A stretch of 64,000 nucleotides of DNA from Rallus limicola (lineage: Eukaryota > Chordata > Aves > Gruiformes > Rallidae), in assembly GCA_022605955.1 (NCBI GenBank), contig JAKCOZ010000040.1, positions 5,714,558-5,778,557 on the forward strand, read 5' to 3'. Positions within the stretch are counted from its first letter, which is position 1. Every line of letters begins with the position of its first letter. The translations under genes were made by a program, and so were the position numbers. The notes under the pieces are model-generated. The model did no database searches. It was given only the letters and a program-made list of their open reading frames with translations, and was not told the origin of the DNA. Below are positions 33,480 to 44,817 of this stretch, in pieces.

Positions 33480-36427
33480 CTACAGAGGGAGAAGGAACTG
33501 CTCAGAGAGGAGAAGGGACCCGGGGAAGATGCAGTGCCCGAGGTGCCTGTGTGTGTCTGAGCCTGCTGCACCAAGGAGGCAGCACTCAGAGCTGTGCTGG
33601 GCTCTGCTGCAGCGCTCAGCATCCAGCCAGCTCAGCATCCAGCCAGCTCAGCCTCGCACGCAAACCCCGAGGGGGGGGGAAACTGCCTTGGTGGTGGTGG
33701 GAGGGAGGGAATCGCCTGGGGGGTGGAGGGGGAACCGCCTGGAGGGGGTGTTGGGGGGGAGGAACCACCTCGAGCAAGAGGCAGCCGGTGCTGGCAGCCC
33801 AAGGGGATGCACAAGGCCACCGCCTGCGTGCCGACCCTGCGCTCCCCAAGCCCCTTCCTGAAGCCTGGAGGCCTCATTTAAAAATGGGTCTCCTGAGTCC
33901 AGGCACCTCTTTCCTTCCTGCTGTTTGAGAACCCAGATGCAGGAACACGGGTGGTCAGGGGGACCAGGTGCCTCTCCAAGGGGCAGGGGGATGCTGAGCA
34001 TCTCTGCCAGGGCTGGCAGCGAGCAGAACCAGGGACCCCTGTGCCTGCTGCAGGGCTCAAACACACAGGTGATGTCTGTGCTTGTTCAGCTCCTTGCAGG
34101 GAGCTGCAGCAGCAGCAGATCGAGGAGGCCCTCCTCTCCCAGCAGAAAACCCTCAGCTGGCTGCAGGGAGGGGGCAGCTGCCCCCCATGGACGTGCTGGA
34201 TGAACTCCCCAGCAGGCAGCAAGCACTCTGAAGCTCTGACAGGCATGAGGAACTGCAGAACTCATGCTGGGAGGATGAAGGCAAGACACACAGAGAGCCT
34301 GAGCTATGAAAGCCTCCAAAGGCTCCTCACTCCCCCAAGATTAAGGGAGGAAAGCAGGCAAAGACCTTTGTAAATCTCAGCTTAAGTTCTGAGACTTTGG
34401 AGCTCTTTTCTGCTAAGCCTCAGCCAGGACAGGTCACCCTCACTGCAGCCTGGAGGGTGGAACAGGAGGCCACAGGCACAGCCAGAGACATCCAGCTGCA
34501 GTGCCTGACCCCCAGGAATGCTGCCTGGACAGGGAGGGGGAAACACATGCTGCATTCCCCTCAAAACAACATAGCAAGGATGGGACAAGGAAACTGGAAG
34601 GCACTGGGGGGGTCTCAGACAAGGAAACTGGAAGGCACTGGGGGGGGGTCTCAGACAAGGAAACTGGAAGGCACTGGGGGGGGGGGTCTCAGACAAGGAA
34701 ACTGGAAGGCACTGGGGGGGGGGTCTCAGACAAGGAAACTGGAAGGCACTGGGGGGGGGGGGTCTCAGACAAGGAAACTGGAAGGCACTGGGGGGTCTCT
34801 AGAAAGCCAGGCAGCTCCTCTTAGGTCACAGCTGACAAGGGGAGGTGCAGGCAGCAAGTCAGCAGCTCCAGGCACAGAGAGGAAGCTGGGGGCTGCCCCG
34901 GGCTGGTCCTTCCCCTCCCCCCTCACCTGCCAGGCAGGTCCCCTGCGGGCAGCAGCGCGGGGCGGCTCCCTTCCTCCTGCCCCCAGCCGCAGTTGGACAT
35001 GGCGTAGTGCAGGATGGCGCCCGTCACCGTCTGCGAGCCCTGGCCCTGCACACACGCCTCTATCTCGGGCACGGAGAGCTGGCTCTGCAGGAAGAGGTGC
35101 AGCCGGCTGTCGGACAGGAGCACCACGTTCTGGACCACCCTGCGTGAGGGGAGAGAAGGGGGTGAGGCAGGAGCACAGGGCAGCACCGAGCCCTGACCCC
35201 CCCCCAACAGCTCCACAGCCAGAGCAAGAGCAGAGCAGCGCTGCCTTCGCCCTCCAGCCCTCAGAGCCACTCCACTCACTTCTCCAGGAACTGCTGCAGT
35301 CCCTGTCTCCGCTTCTCGATGAACTCATCCGTGCTGCCCACGAAGAAGGTGGATTTCCCAGGCAGCTCTGGGACAGGCCTGCAGGCACAGGGCAGAGGCA
35401 GCAGTTCAGGGTCAGATCACCTGGGACCCCCGCTCTGTGTGGAGCTGGAGCTCAGGGGACCCCGTGTCTGTGTCGGGCAGGTTCTATCCACGGCTCTCTG
35501 GAGGTCGTGTGGCTCTCCCAGGGCAATGGGAAACAGTGTCTGCCTGGCTGCAGGAGGGGGGAGAGGAGGGAGAACAAGGCACACTTACACCAAGCCAGCG
35601 TTCTTCTGCAGCTGCCTCTTCAGCCACACGAATTCACGGTAGCGGCGCCGCACGCATGAGGTCTTGGCAGTGAAGGCCTTGCTGTTGGTCTGCAAAGGGA
35701 GAGCACAGCACTGTGAAAACCACCTGTATGGTGAGGCACAGCAGGGTCTCACCTACACACCCCCCTGAGCACAGCAACCAGCAGCTCCCCTCAAAAGCAC
35801 AAGGCTTTGGGGGGGCTGAAAGCACCTAGAAAAAACTTGAGCAGGGTCCAGAAGTTGGTCTCAGACCCAGGCAGAGGCAGCACAGAGGGAGGTTTGGGCT
35901 GCTGAGGGTTCCCCCTCCGTGGTCCCTTCCAAGCCCGCTCGGCACAGCCAGACGTGACCGAGCTCTGCAGCTCAGCCCCCTCCCTCAGCCCCCACTCACG
36001 TGGAGGAAGATCTTGTAATCCACATAGGAGTTCCAGGAGCCTTCGTTCTGCACCCGGGGGTCCTGAACACGCACCGTGGTCAGCTCCTGGGGCACAAACA
36101 CTGCCTGAGCACGGGGAAGCAGCACTCGGGGCCCCACACCAGCGTCACCCCTCCTTGGGGCACGGGGGAGCTCCCAGGGACGGGTCCCCACCATCAGACC
36201 AGCTTGTTCAGCCACCCTGCCCCAGGAGCGGCACCAGCCTTCCCTCTCCCTGTCTCCAGCAACCCTCAGCTCTGCCCCAGAGAGCCCCTGCCCCCAGAGA
36301 CCCTCTGCCCCACATTCAGCACCTCTCCCCTCCCTCAACACAACACTCAGCCAAGACCACCTGCTCCAGAGCTGCCCAGGAGCAGACATGTGAGAAAGGG
36401 TCTTACCTCCTCTCTGTTCTCCAACAT
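33338..36427 (-). CDS. SNX11: SNX11 (sorting nexin 11), PX-domain protein, six coding exons
   Basis: Minus-strand coding exons in order: 36427-36407, 36086-36000, 35689-35589, 35378-35280, 35139-34927, 33479-33338. Phases join to a 220-residue protein starting [23 protein letters not shown]11 is an endosomal PX protein with an extended PX fold, close to SNX10 (family knowledge). The phosphoinositide-binding RRYREF motif lies near residue 54, the proline loop PVPELPGKS near 71-79, and [12 protein letters not shown] follows. The two extra helices are in [20 protein letters not shown] and [16 protein letters not shown]. The human protein is about 270 residues; here the tail after GDLPGSC is shorter and diverged. 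The ATG was chosen because it precedes the conserved [13 protein letters not shown] start in frame; an upstream ATG in the same exon hits a stop. The head-to-head neighbour CBX1 supports the identity. Confidence 0.93.
33480..34926 (-). other. SNX11 last intron
   Basis: 1.45 kb containing the G-run minisatellite at 34584-34800. Frames around 33.9-34.3 kb were examined for an additional exon and none matched the SNX11 tail. Confidence 0.6.
34584..34800. repeat. Minisatellite with variable G runs in SNX11 intron
   Basis: Six copies of a unit gacaaggaaactggaaggca + ct + G(n) + tctca. The G run is 7, 9, 11, 10, 12 and 6 bases long in successive copies while the rest of the unit is nearly identical. 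Confidence 0.92.
34927..35139 (-). CDS. SNX11: SNX11 exon: end of PX and extended-PX helices
   Basis: The acceptor (ctcacgcag) is at 35140 and the donor (gtgagg) below 34927. It encodes [33 protein letters not shown], then [18 protein letters not shown], matching human SNX11 closely until the last dozen residues. Confidence 0.92.
35280..35378 (-). CDS. SNX11: SNX11 exon: PX proline loop and following helix
   Basis: The acceptor (gcctgcag) is at 35379 and the donor (gtgagt) below 35280. It encodes [20 protein letters not shown] then [12 protein letters not shown], the membrane-loop and helix region of the PX fold. Confidence 0.94.
35589..35689 (-). CDS. SNX11: SNX11 exon: PX domain with RRYREF
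   Basis: The acceptor (tttgcag) is at 35690 and the donor (gtaagt) below 35589. It encodes [20 protein letters not shown] then [13 protein letters not shown]. The RRYREF arginines form the phosphoinositide pocket in PX domains. Confidence 0.94.
36000..36086 (-). CDS. SNX11: SNX11 exon: start of PX domain
   Basis: The acceptor (tgccccag) is at 36087 and the donor (gtgagt) below 36000. It encodes [20 protein letters not shown] followed by YVDYKIFLH, nearly identical to human SNX11. Phase 0 at both ends. Confidence 0.93.
36407..36427 (-). CDS. SNX11: SNX11 first coding exon (MLENREE)
   Basis: On the minus strand the exon runs from an acceptor (ctgtacag) at 36456 to a donor (gtaaga) just below 36407. 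Bases 36455-36428 are 5' UTR. The seven codons MLENREE align with the human start region SENQEQEE. Because the coding part is so short, this start is less certain than the rest of the gene. Confidence 0.75.
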
Positions 36428-36455
36428 CCTAGAGCCAGAGCCCAGTGGGAAACAT

Positions 36456-39400
36456 CTGTACAGAGGAAAAACAAAAGGGATTCAGTGAGACAAGATCAGT
36501 CTCCCACATTCTCTGCATCCCCCCAGGCTCATCACACCTCTGTCTCACCCAGCACACACCTCTCCAGCCCCCACATCCATCTGCCCTCCTCGATCCCTTC
36601 CCCTTGGCTGCTGTGAAATGAAGAGGATGGGTTTGAATCTGCAGGGGAGAGGGAGCATCGTGCTCCTGAGGTGCCCGTTGGGCTCTCACTGGGCCGTGCT
36701 GGGTAGTGTGCCATGACCAGAGATGGAGCCTGCAGCACCTCTTTCCTTCACAGCTCATCTCTGGGTCACCCCTGCCCGATGGGCAGGTACTGGGGATCCC
36801 AAATCCTTCTGGGAGAGCACTCTGAAATCCCCAGATCACAGGCAGAGAGGAGCAGGGCTCCCAGCTCAGGCAAGCTCTAACCTCCCAAGGATGGGATGTT
36901 CCTGCTGAGCCCCCCACCCTCCTCTCCTGCAGCACGTCCCAGCTTCCAGGCTGGTAACAGGGGTCTCTGGGGGAGTCAGACACAGCCCTGGGAGAGCTTT
37001 TCCCCCAGTGTAACTCCCATTATCCAGGAACAGGCTCCTCATTTCACAGCACCAAGACCCCAGGCACCTGGTTTGCTCCTGCAAAGCCACAGCCAGCAAC
37101 ACAGGACGGAGACAGGGTGGGAGAGCCCAGCACGGGCTGGTGGCCACCTGAGGAGCTGGTTCAGCTAGGAAGAAACCTTGGGTTTTCTCCCAGTTTCCTC
37201 CTCCAGGTCTCCTTCCCTGCCCAGTTGGAGCTCAGCAGGGCCGTCCCAGCAGCAGGAGCAGCCAGCCCACACTGGGATCCCAGCTGCCCCTCTCCAGAGG
37301 AAACCTGCTCTTGTCCTGTGTGGATCCAACCCGCTCCCCAGCTGCCACCCCAGTCAGTCCCCCAGCAGCACCCCAGGGTGGGACAGGCTGTGTCTCTCTG
37401 GCTCCTTCACAAGTCCCTCCAATGAGCTGGAAACTCCATCTCCCCACCCAGTCAGGTTTCACCTCTGCATTGGGACTGCTCTCCCTGGGACCCCTCCCTC
37501 TCCCAGTGAGAGTCCAGGGGGGCCTGATGAGCCTTGGTGAAGCCCCTGGGGAGCCACAGAGGTGCCCCCCACCCACCCCAGAACTCCCCAGCTTTCCCAG
37601 CTCAGCTGCCCCCCCCCCCCAGAGCACATTCCCATCCCACCAGCCTCTTCCTCCCAGGTCCTGCTGGGCCACTCCAGCTGATTTGCTGCACCATCACAGG
37701 ATCCCACAGGAATCCCTGCTCTGTGCACTGCCACACACACAGTGCCAGGGCTTGGAGGAAGGGGGAGACAGCAAGACAACCCCCCCTACACCCCCAACAA
37801 ATGCACAGTCCAGCCAGTGAAACCCTATCACACACACACACAGAGAGACAGTGTGCACACAGACCAGGAGTACTCATCAGGGGGAGCTGGAAGACCAAGC
37901 CTGTCCCATGTCCTGGCTTCACCCCCTCTGTGGGATTGTTTGTGAGAGGTTTTGGAACCTCTGGGGTGAGGCAGCAGCTCAGGACGTCGCTCCTGATGTG
38001 GCTGCCTGATGGCAGAGGCAAAGCAGCCCTTCACCTGCTCCCCATTCCTGGAGCTTTGCCTTTTAGGCCATGAGAGCTGCTGCCAAGTGTCAGGCAGCAC
38101 TGGAGACCCAACCTTTATTTCTATGCTGAGATGTGAAGCAAAGCTCTTCTGAAGGCAGAGCTAATTTTAGCTGGGACAAGGGGAGGGGTTGAGCCACAAA
38201 CCAGGCTTTAAAAATCTGGCTCTACTGGTTTGCAGGTACTTTCTGCAAGACTCCAGCTGCCCCAGAGAGCAGAGGAATCGTTAATAACAGCAGAGAAGAG
38301 GGTTGGGATAGATGGAGAGGGAGCCAGGCTCGCTCCAAGGTGTCTCTGAGTAACTGAGCTCTCACTGGTGTTGGGTCTGGCGGCTGCTGTTTCCAATTTG
38401 AGCTGGAAGGGGGAGGGGAACCTACTGGGAACAAAAAAAACCAAAACCCCAAACCCCAACCCCAACCCAGGCCTCAGCACACATGATTCTTCCCATGGGA
38501 AAGGGGAGAGGGAGCCAAATGTGACTGGAGTCACTCTGCTCGGCGCAGTAACGGGGGAGCTCCGTCCCCTCGTGCTGGGGGCTCCCAGCCAGAACCAGTC
38601 CAGCAGCAGAACTTGACCATTAACATTCCCTGGCCTCCCCAGGGGGGACGCTGCTGCCCTCCCGTTGCTTTTAAAGCTCCTTGCTCTGCCTAACAGCCCT
38701 GCAGCGATTAAAAATGCAGGAGGGGGAAAGGCAGAGACTCAAAAATTGCCTAATGGAAGAGCAGAGGGTTGCCAGGAACAGGGATTTCATTTCCCAGCCA
38801 CCAAAAGGGTGCTCCAAAGAGCAGAGACCCAAGGAGAGGGAGAGGGTTCTCTGCAGCCAGCAAGGAGGAGGATGGGCTGTGAGGAAAACTAAGCAGAGAG
38901 CCTGAGTATCTCTTACCTACACTCCACTCCTGAGCTGTACTGAGAAAGGCATAATCTTATTTGCTCTTTATTTGGAGTTAATTGATCTTAACTTGATAAA
39001 TCAACTTAAACCCAGTGGAGAAGGCAGCTGGGAGCTAGCTTTAACCAGTCACACCAAATCCTCTTTCAGGGCTTGTGCTTACAGCCTCCGTTTCAGAGGC
39101 CGTAGGACATGTGGTTTGGGTTTGATTCAATCTGCCTCCAATTTGCATCCCAGAGTTTCCAGGGCTCAGGTTCCCAACCTCTTCTAGCCAGAAGGCCACA
39201 GAGAGGTGGCAGCCAGGCAGGAACGCCCCACGTCCGCGCTGCTGGGGCCTCACCTGCCTGGGATAAGCCCCTGCAGGTGTTTTAAGAAGCCACAGGCACA
39301 GCCTGGCCGCAGGCTGCGGGGTGGGATTGCCTCCCCAGTGCTCATGCTGCTGACAGGGAAAGTGTTGGCTTTTATCTCTCACCTCCTATCTTTTATCTCC

Positions 39401-40103
39401 CTTGCTGACTCAGGCACACCCTTAGCAGCAGCCTCTACCCCTCCGGAACAGCAGGACCTGCCGGACTCTTTCCTAAGCAGCACACAGCAGCGACAGCTCA
39501 GCCCAGCTCCAGCTCCAAGCTGCCTCCCCCAGCTCCCGTCCCTACCCAGCCCCAGGCAGGCCGAGGCTTCACACCCATTCCCGCTGCTCATGCAGCTTCC
39601 AGCCGGCCAAGAGCCTCCGTACCTGGAGGAAACCTCACAGAACAGCTCCACAGCGGGAAAACCGGGGAACCAGCCCCCTTCGTCCCTGCTTGTGCCCGTC
39701 GTACCTGGGCAGAGCTGCCCACGGCCGATACCCACGGCGGGATTTCCTCGGGGGGTGCCTGCCCGCCCAGGAGGGACAGGGCTCCCCAGGGACGGATCCC
39801 CCCCCCATCCCAGCCAGGGGAAGGGGGTGTCCCCTGCCAGCCCAACGCCTCGGCACCCGCCTGCCCGCCACCTCCTTGCCCTGGACCAGCCGCTCCCAGG
39901 GGCCGGGCAGCTCCCCACGGCCCGGGCCCAGCCTCGCCGGGAGAGGCCGCGGCTCGGGGAGGGGGATAAGGCCCAGCCCGGCCCGGCGCCCCGAGCAGCC
40001 CTCACCGAGGCCTGGGCGCTACCGCCCGAGGAACCCCCCCGGCCCCACCAGCGGCGGGGCCTCCCCACACCGCCCAGCGAGCCCCGCCCGCAGCCCCCCT
40101 CAC
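36456..40103 (-). other. SNX11 first intron
   Basis: 3.6 kb between the untranslated first exon and the start-codon exon. Mostly unique sequence; no CR1, no gene, a short (CA)n near 37830. Confidence 0.6.
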
Positions 40104-40230
40104 CTCCTCTCGCAGGCCGTGGCCCCTTTAAGCGGCGCAGCGGCGCGGCGGCCTTATAGCGAGGGAGGCGCTTCCTCTTCCGGCGCGGGGCACGCTGGGA
40201 GTCGTAGTCCGTCCCTAGGCCGGGCGCAAC
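40104..40230 (-). other. SNX11: SNX11 5' non-coding exon 1 (approximate 5' end)
   Basis: On the minus strand a donor GAGGAG|gtgagg lies at 40104/40103 inside the CpG island. Spliced to the acceptor at 36456 it gives an untranslated first exon and a 3.6 kb first intron. The 5' limit is a guess from the promoter motifs around 40177-40208. Confidence 0.5.
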
Positions 40231-40499
40231 GCGGCCTCCGGGCTCGTCAGCTGTAGGTGGCCTCTACGAGGAGCTCGGCCGCTCCCTGCCCTGACACGAT
40301 GAGGCCCTCAGCGGGACAGCGTGCCTGGGCCTACCGGGCAAGGCCTCACCAGGGTGGGACGCGCGGCGGCAGCTGAACGGAGAGAACTACAGCTCCCGGC
40401 GCGCCCCGCGGCGAGATGCCCGCGTCTCCCGGCGGTGGAGGACTCTCGTTCCCAGAGTTCCCCGCGGCGGGAGGGGGGGCGGGTGGGAGCGGGTCGCGG

Positions 40500-40666
40500 C
40501 GCAGGCGCAGTGCGTGCGGCGGGTACTGGGGCTGGCCGGGCTCTTTTGTTCGAGGGAGGCGGACGGAGAGCGGCCAGGCCCGCGGCGCCACTCGACCCGC
40601 CCCGCCCGCCGCCCCCGCGCCCCGCAGGCCCCTTCCCCTCGGCAACCTTTGGCGGGGCTGTGCAAG
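40500..40666 (+). other. CBX1: CBX1 5' non-coding exon 1 (approximate 5' end)
   Basis: The donor TGCAAG|gtgagc is at 40666/40667 in the CpG island. The next in-phase gene signal is the CBX1 start exon at 48424, so this is the likely untranslated first exon. The 5' limit is not defined by the sequence. Confidence 0.5.
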
Positions 40667-43600
40667 GTGAGCGGAGGCCGCGGGCGGGTCGGGGGAAGGG
40701 GGCGTGAGGGGAGCTGGGGGGGGGGGGGGGGGGGAGCGATGCTGGGGGGGGGGGACACGGCACGGACTGGGCGTTACTGGGGAGGGGGATGGGGGGGTTG
40801 CTGGTTGCGGGTGGTGTTGAGGGTGGCGGGGGGGGTGGGATGCTGGGGGGTGAGGGGTTAGCGGAGGGGTGCTGGGGCGGGGGTTGAGAGCGGGGCTGTT
40901 AGTGGGGGGGGGGGTCGGGAGCGTTATAGGGAGGGTTGGGGTGCCAGCAGGGCTGTGACCCCCCCTCCAAAGGGTTGGGAGGGAAAGACGGATCTTAGGG
41001 GGGGGGGCTGTGGGGCTGGGTTGGGGACAAAGCTGGGCCTGGAGGGTCTGCTGGGGAGCTGGGGGAGGCGCTGGGGGCTGGGCGGGGGTGGGGGTGCCAT
41101 CGGGCAGGGGGGAAAGATGCGTCTGCGGGGGGGGGGGGCGCGGGCTGGGAAGGGGCTGATGTGTGGGCAGAGAACCAGGGGCTGCTGCGAAGGGTCTGGG
41201 GAAATGGGGGGCGGTGTCCGGGCTGGGGGTGCAGAGTGTGAGCGTCGTCTGGAAGGGGAGAGGCTGCAGCGGGGTCGGCATTTGAGGGGCCGGTGGTTTC
41301 AGCCCCGCTGATGGAGCCCCAGGGGAGGGGGAGAGCTCCAGGGAAAGGGGGCGGCTGGAGGAGGAGGGGAATTCGGGCTCTGGCCGCTCCGAGAGAGAGG
41401 AGGGGATGAGTGTCAACTTTTGGCGGGGAGAATGAGCGGGAAGCTGCTCAACAGGCTGTGGGAGGGCTGGGAGCGGGATGGCAGCCGATCCCGGCTGGCC
41501 TGGGGGGAGGAGAGCTGGTGGGGAGCAGCCTGGGCTGGGGGACACCCCAGGGGCTGGGGGAGAGCTTCCCCACCGAGGCCTCGGCGTGGGGCTGGCGGGG
41601 GGTGGGAAGGGGAGGCTGCGGCTGGCGGGCTGGAAGCTGGGGAAGGGGAGGGGGGAGATGCAGCAGGAGCTGTGCTTGGGCTGAGACCCTGCTCAGCCTC
41701 AGCGTGGGGTGGGTGTCGGGGCAGCCCCCCCCCCCCCCCCAGCAGGGTTGGCATTCCCCAGCTCCTGTGCTGGGGGGAGGAGGTTTGAGAGCTGGAGGAG
41801 TCAAGTTGGGCTTGGAAGGGGAGTTGTAAAGCGTTGGAGGGTGGGGAGAAGAGAAGAGCAGGAGTAGGGAAGATGATGGAGCCAAAATGGGGTTTGGGGC
41901 TCCTGACAAGGTGGTGAAGCTTCGCTGGGGAAGTGTCAGACCTGGAGCTGCCCTGGGAGCAGCGTGGGGGTGGGGGGTGGCAGTGGGGGGGAAGCTTCCC
42001 CAGGGACTGGAAAGTGGCCTGAGTTTGGGTGGGGAGTGTCAGGAAAGGGGGGAGCTGAGTGAGGGTCCCAGAGATGGGGCTTGGAGGCAGCAAGCAGGTA
42101 TTTTGTTCCCAGGAAACACAGAGATCAAAGTGTAAAAGGGCTTTCTGGTTGAATAATTGCAGGCACTCTCTGGGAGAGATTTTATTAACCTGGGGGCGGG
42201 GGGGAAGTAAAAACCCCCTGTGTGTTTGAGAGGGGAAGGTGTTTCCAGTGAGTAGGTTTGGAGTCGGTGCCCCCGTTGGGTTTGGGACCCTGGGTGGTTT
42301 CCTATGAGCACTTGAGATCCTGGTAGTGAAAAGGATGAGAAACAGATGTGGCTGCTCCTCCCCTCACTGCCCAGCACCAGGGAGATGCAGGGAGAGCCAG
42401 GTGAGGGGCAGCTCCTAGGGGGGAATTCCCCCCCTTTCTTCCCCCCTCCCCCCAAATACAGTCCCTCCATCCCTAGGGATGAAGACTGGCAGGGGAAGGC
42501 GCTGTAGGAACCTGGGTTGCTTGTGGAGAGGGAGGTGGTGCAGGGTTGAGGGGGGCACTGGGAATCCTGCAGCACTTGGGGCAACAGTTCCTCATCCTTA
42601 TTCAAAGGGGGGGAGGAGGAGAAGGCAAATCCCTGCTCTGCTGAGTGATTTTCTGATCTAGAGGAGTTCAGAAGCTGGGTCTGCAGGGGCAGGAGGAAAC
42701 TCCCATCTCCTTGTCAGGATTTCTTCCCCCAGGTTCTATTTTTTCCCAGTGGGCAAGCAGCATTCCTTCTGTTTCATGTGTGTTTGTCCTCAACCCAGAG
42801 GTGCATTCTCTCATGGGCTGTGAATTTAAACTGGAAATGATGTGGCTGAGCTCGAAGGTTGTGGCTTTCCTGTAGGTTTGGGGCTCCACTCAAAGGCTTG
42901 AGCTTTCACTCCTGACTTTCCAGAACTGTTTTCTGCTGGTTTGGAGAGTGGAGGATTTAACATGTTTGTTCCCACTTCAAAAGAGAGAGAGAGAGATGCC
43001 TGCTGCCTTTCCCTGGCAGGCAGGGAATAAACTTGGCGTGCTCCTCAGCCCTTAAAGAGATGGGTGATCCCAGCCAAGCCTGAAGAAGGCAGGAGGAGGA
43101 AATGTTATAAGTTTCAAACTCATTAAAGCCCAGCTCAACTGCTAATTCTTTAAGATGCAGCTGAGGGAACTAGTCCCCACCCAAATTAAACCTCTGGGTC
43201 CCCGTGTTTGTCTCCTCAGGCTGGTCTTTTCCTTTGTTAAACTACTGGAAAGGTCAGTGCTGGGCATCACAGAGTGGGGTTACCTCAGTCTCCCAGAGCA
43301 GGAGGGGGTGTTTGTGTCTGCCTGGGGGTGCTTTCCCTGCCTGGATGCTGTTATCCAGGAGATCTCACAGTACCAGCATCTTCTTCCCTCTTGCTCCTCC
43401 TGCCCCAGTACCACCCAGCAGCTTTTGTACACACCTTGGTGCTGGGCCTCTTTCTTCCCAGCCTCTTCCCAGGGTTTGAATTCTTTTTCAAGTGGCTTAG
43501 GTGTGTCCTGGATCCTTTTCCTCTCAGCTGCAGACCAAGCAGTCACTCTTTCAGTCTCTCTCTGTTCCACTTCCCTCCTCACACAGGATTCTGGCGTTGC

Positions 43601-44564
43601 CCGAGGTGAGGAGCAGCAGGTCAGAGTGGGAAGTGGTGGCACAGACCCACCCTGAAGTTGTCTTGAAATCTGATATTTTTATATTTTTTTTTTGTTATCT
43701 CCCAACCTTTTTCACACACTAAGTGTAGAAAATCAGAGCTGAGCTTTGGGAAACACTCTGCTGGCTGAGATCCCTCTCAGGCAGGACTTGTCTAGCTCCA
43801 GATTTTACAGAGGTGAGGCTGCTCCTGTCAATGTAATCAGAGTTGTCTGCTGTGTCCCCCCCCCAAAAAACACCCAGGCAAAATCCCCCCCCCCAAAAAC
43901 ACCCAGGCAAAATGAACTGGCTTCGTTCTGAGCAGGGACCTGGGCTCAGATGGGTGTCTGAGAGCTCTGGAGCTGAGGGAGCAGAGCTGGAGCGAGTCTT
44001 CCCTGCACTGTCATCCCAAACAGACCAGGGATGCTTCATCCTCTTCCCCACCCCCTCAGACACCAGCGTTGGGTGCCTGTGGTTTGGTTTTAAGAACTAA
44101 AATTGGAGGGTTTGGCTGTTGCCAGTCACAAAAGGCTGACATCTTTACCCAGCAGCTCTGCCCCACTGAGCCATTCCTGAGCTGGAGGGAGGAAGAGGGT
44201 GTGGGGAGCAGCTGGGGTGCTTGGCAGATAAAGCCACTCGCCGAGTTTATACCCCCCAGGGCTTGGGGGGGGGACACAGAGGGGACACACAAAGTCCCTC
44301 TCCCACCCTGGGCTGTGGATCTGACTGCAGTGCAGCAGAGGCTGTGCAGCAGCTCGTCTCTGTGCTGCTCCCAAAAAGCTGGGCCCTGGTTAGCAGCAGG
44401 ATTAAGGCTTGGCCTTGCACCCCCACCCTGCAGCACCCTTCTGCCTTGAGGGGTTGTCCCTGCCCAGGGGATGGACCCCAGGGGATGGGGACAGGGTGCC
44501 AGCCTGGGAGCAGGCAGCTCCAGAGCCCTGGGGCAGAGCAGCTCTGTGCAAGGGGGTGTAAACA

Positions 44565-44817
44565 CCCTGTGGTGTGAACACCCTGTGAGGGGTGATGGGG
44601 GTACCCTGTGGTGTGAACACCCTGTGAGGGGTGATGGGGGTACCCTGTGGTGTGAACACCCTGTGAGGGGTGATGGGGGTACCCTGTGGTGTAAACACCC
44701 TGTGAGGGGTGATGGGGGTACCCTGTGGTGTGAACACCCTGTGAGGGGTGATGGGGGTACCCTGTGGTGTGAACACCCTGTGAGGGGTGATGGGGGAGCC
44801 CTGTGGTGTGAACACCT
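44565..44817. repeat. 39-bp minisatellite in CBX1 intron 1
   Basis: Six copies of a unit containing aacaccctgtgaggggtgat and gggggtaccctgtggtgtg. The unit is a multiple of three, which creates an artificial repeated open frame on both strands. Confidence 0.93.

Larger units (their letters stand above)
40104..40670. promoter_or_regulatory. Bidirectional CpG-island promoter of SNX11 (-) and CBX1 (+)
   Basis: This dense CpG island separates the two head-to-head genes. Motifs seen: CTTCCGG at 40177-40183 (ETS site on the minus strand). ACTAYRnnnCCCR-type motifs appear twice in mirror orientation, on the minus strand at 40208-40196 and on the plus strand at 40386-40398. GCGCAGGCGC at 40499-40508 matches the nuclear respiratory factor 1 consensus. 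No TATA box is apparent. Confidence 0.75.

Noticed and set aside
32705..33928. 407-codon open frame on the plus strand
   Set aside because: Antisense to the SNX11 3' UTR and last exon; low-complexity composition and no domain.
33878..34319. Possible extra SNX11 exon in the last intron
   Set aside because: Minus-strand frames were read against the expected tail; none has a convincing acceptor plus similarity in the required phase.
34397..35659. 420-codon open frame on the plus strand
   Set aside because: It lies antisense over SNX11 exons and the G-run minisatellite; its repeated ETGRH-type stretch is the minisatellite itself. No family similarity.
40346..41545. 399-codon proline-rich open frame on the minus strand
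   Set aside because: It comes from G-runs of the CpG island and CBX1 intron 1 read as poly-Pro; no start context or conserved motif.
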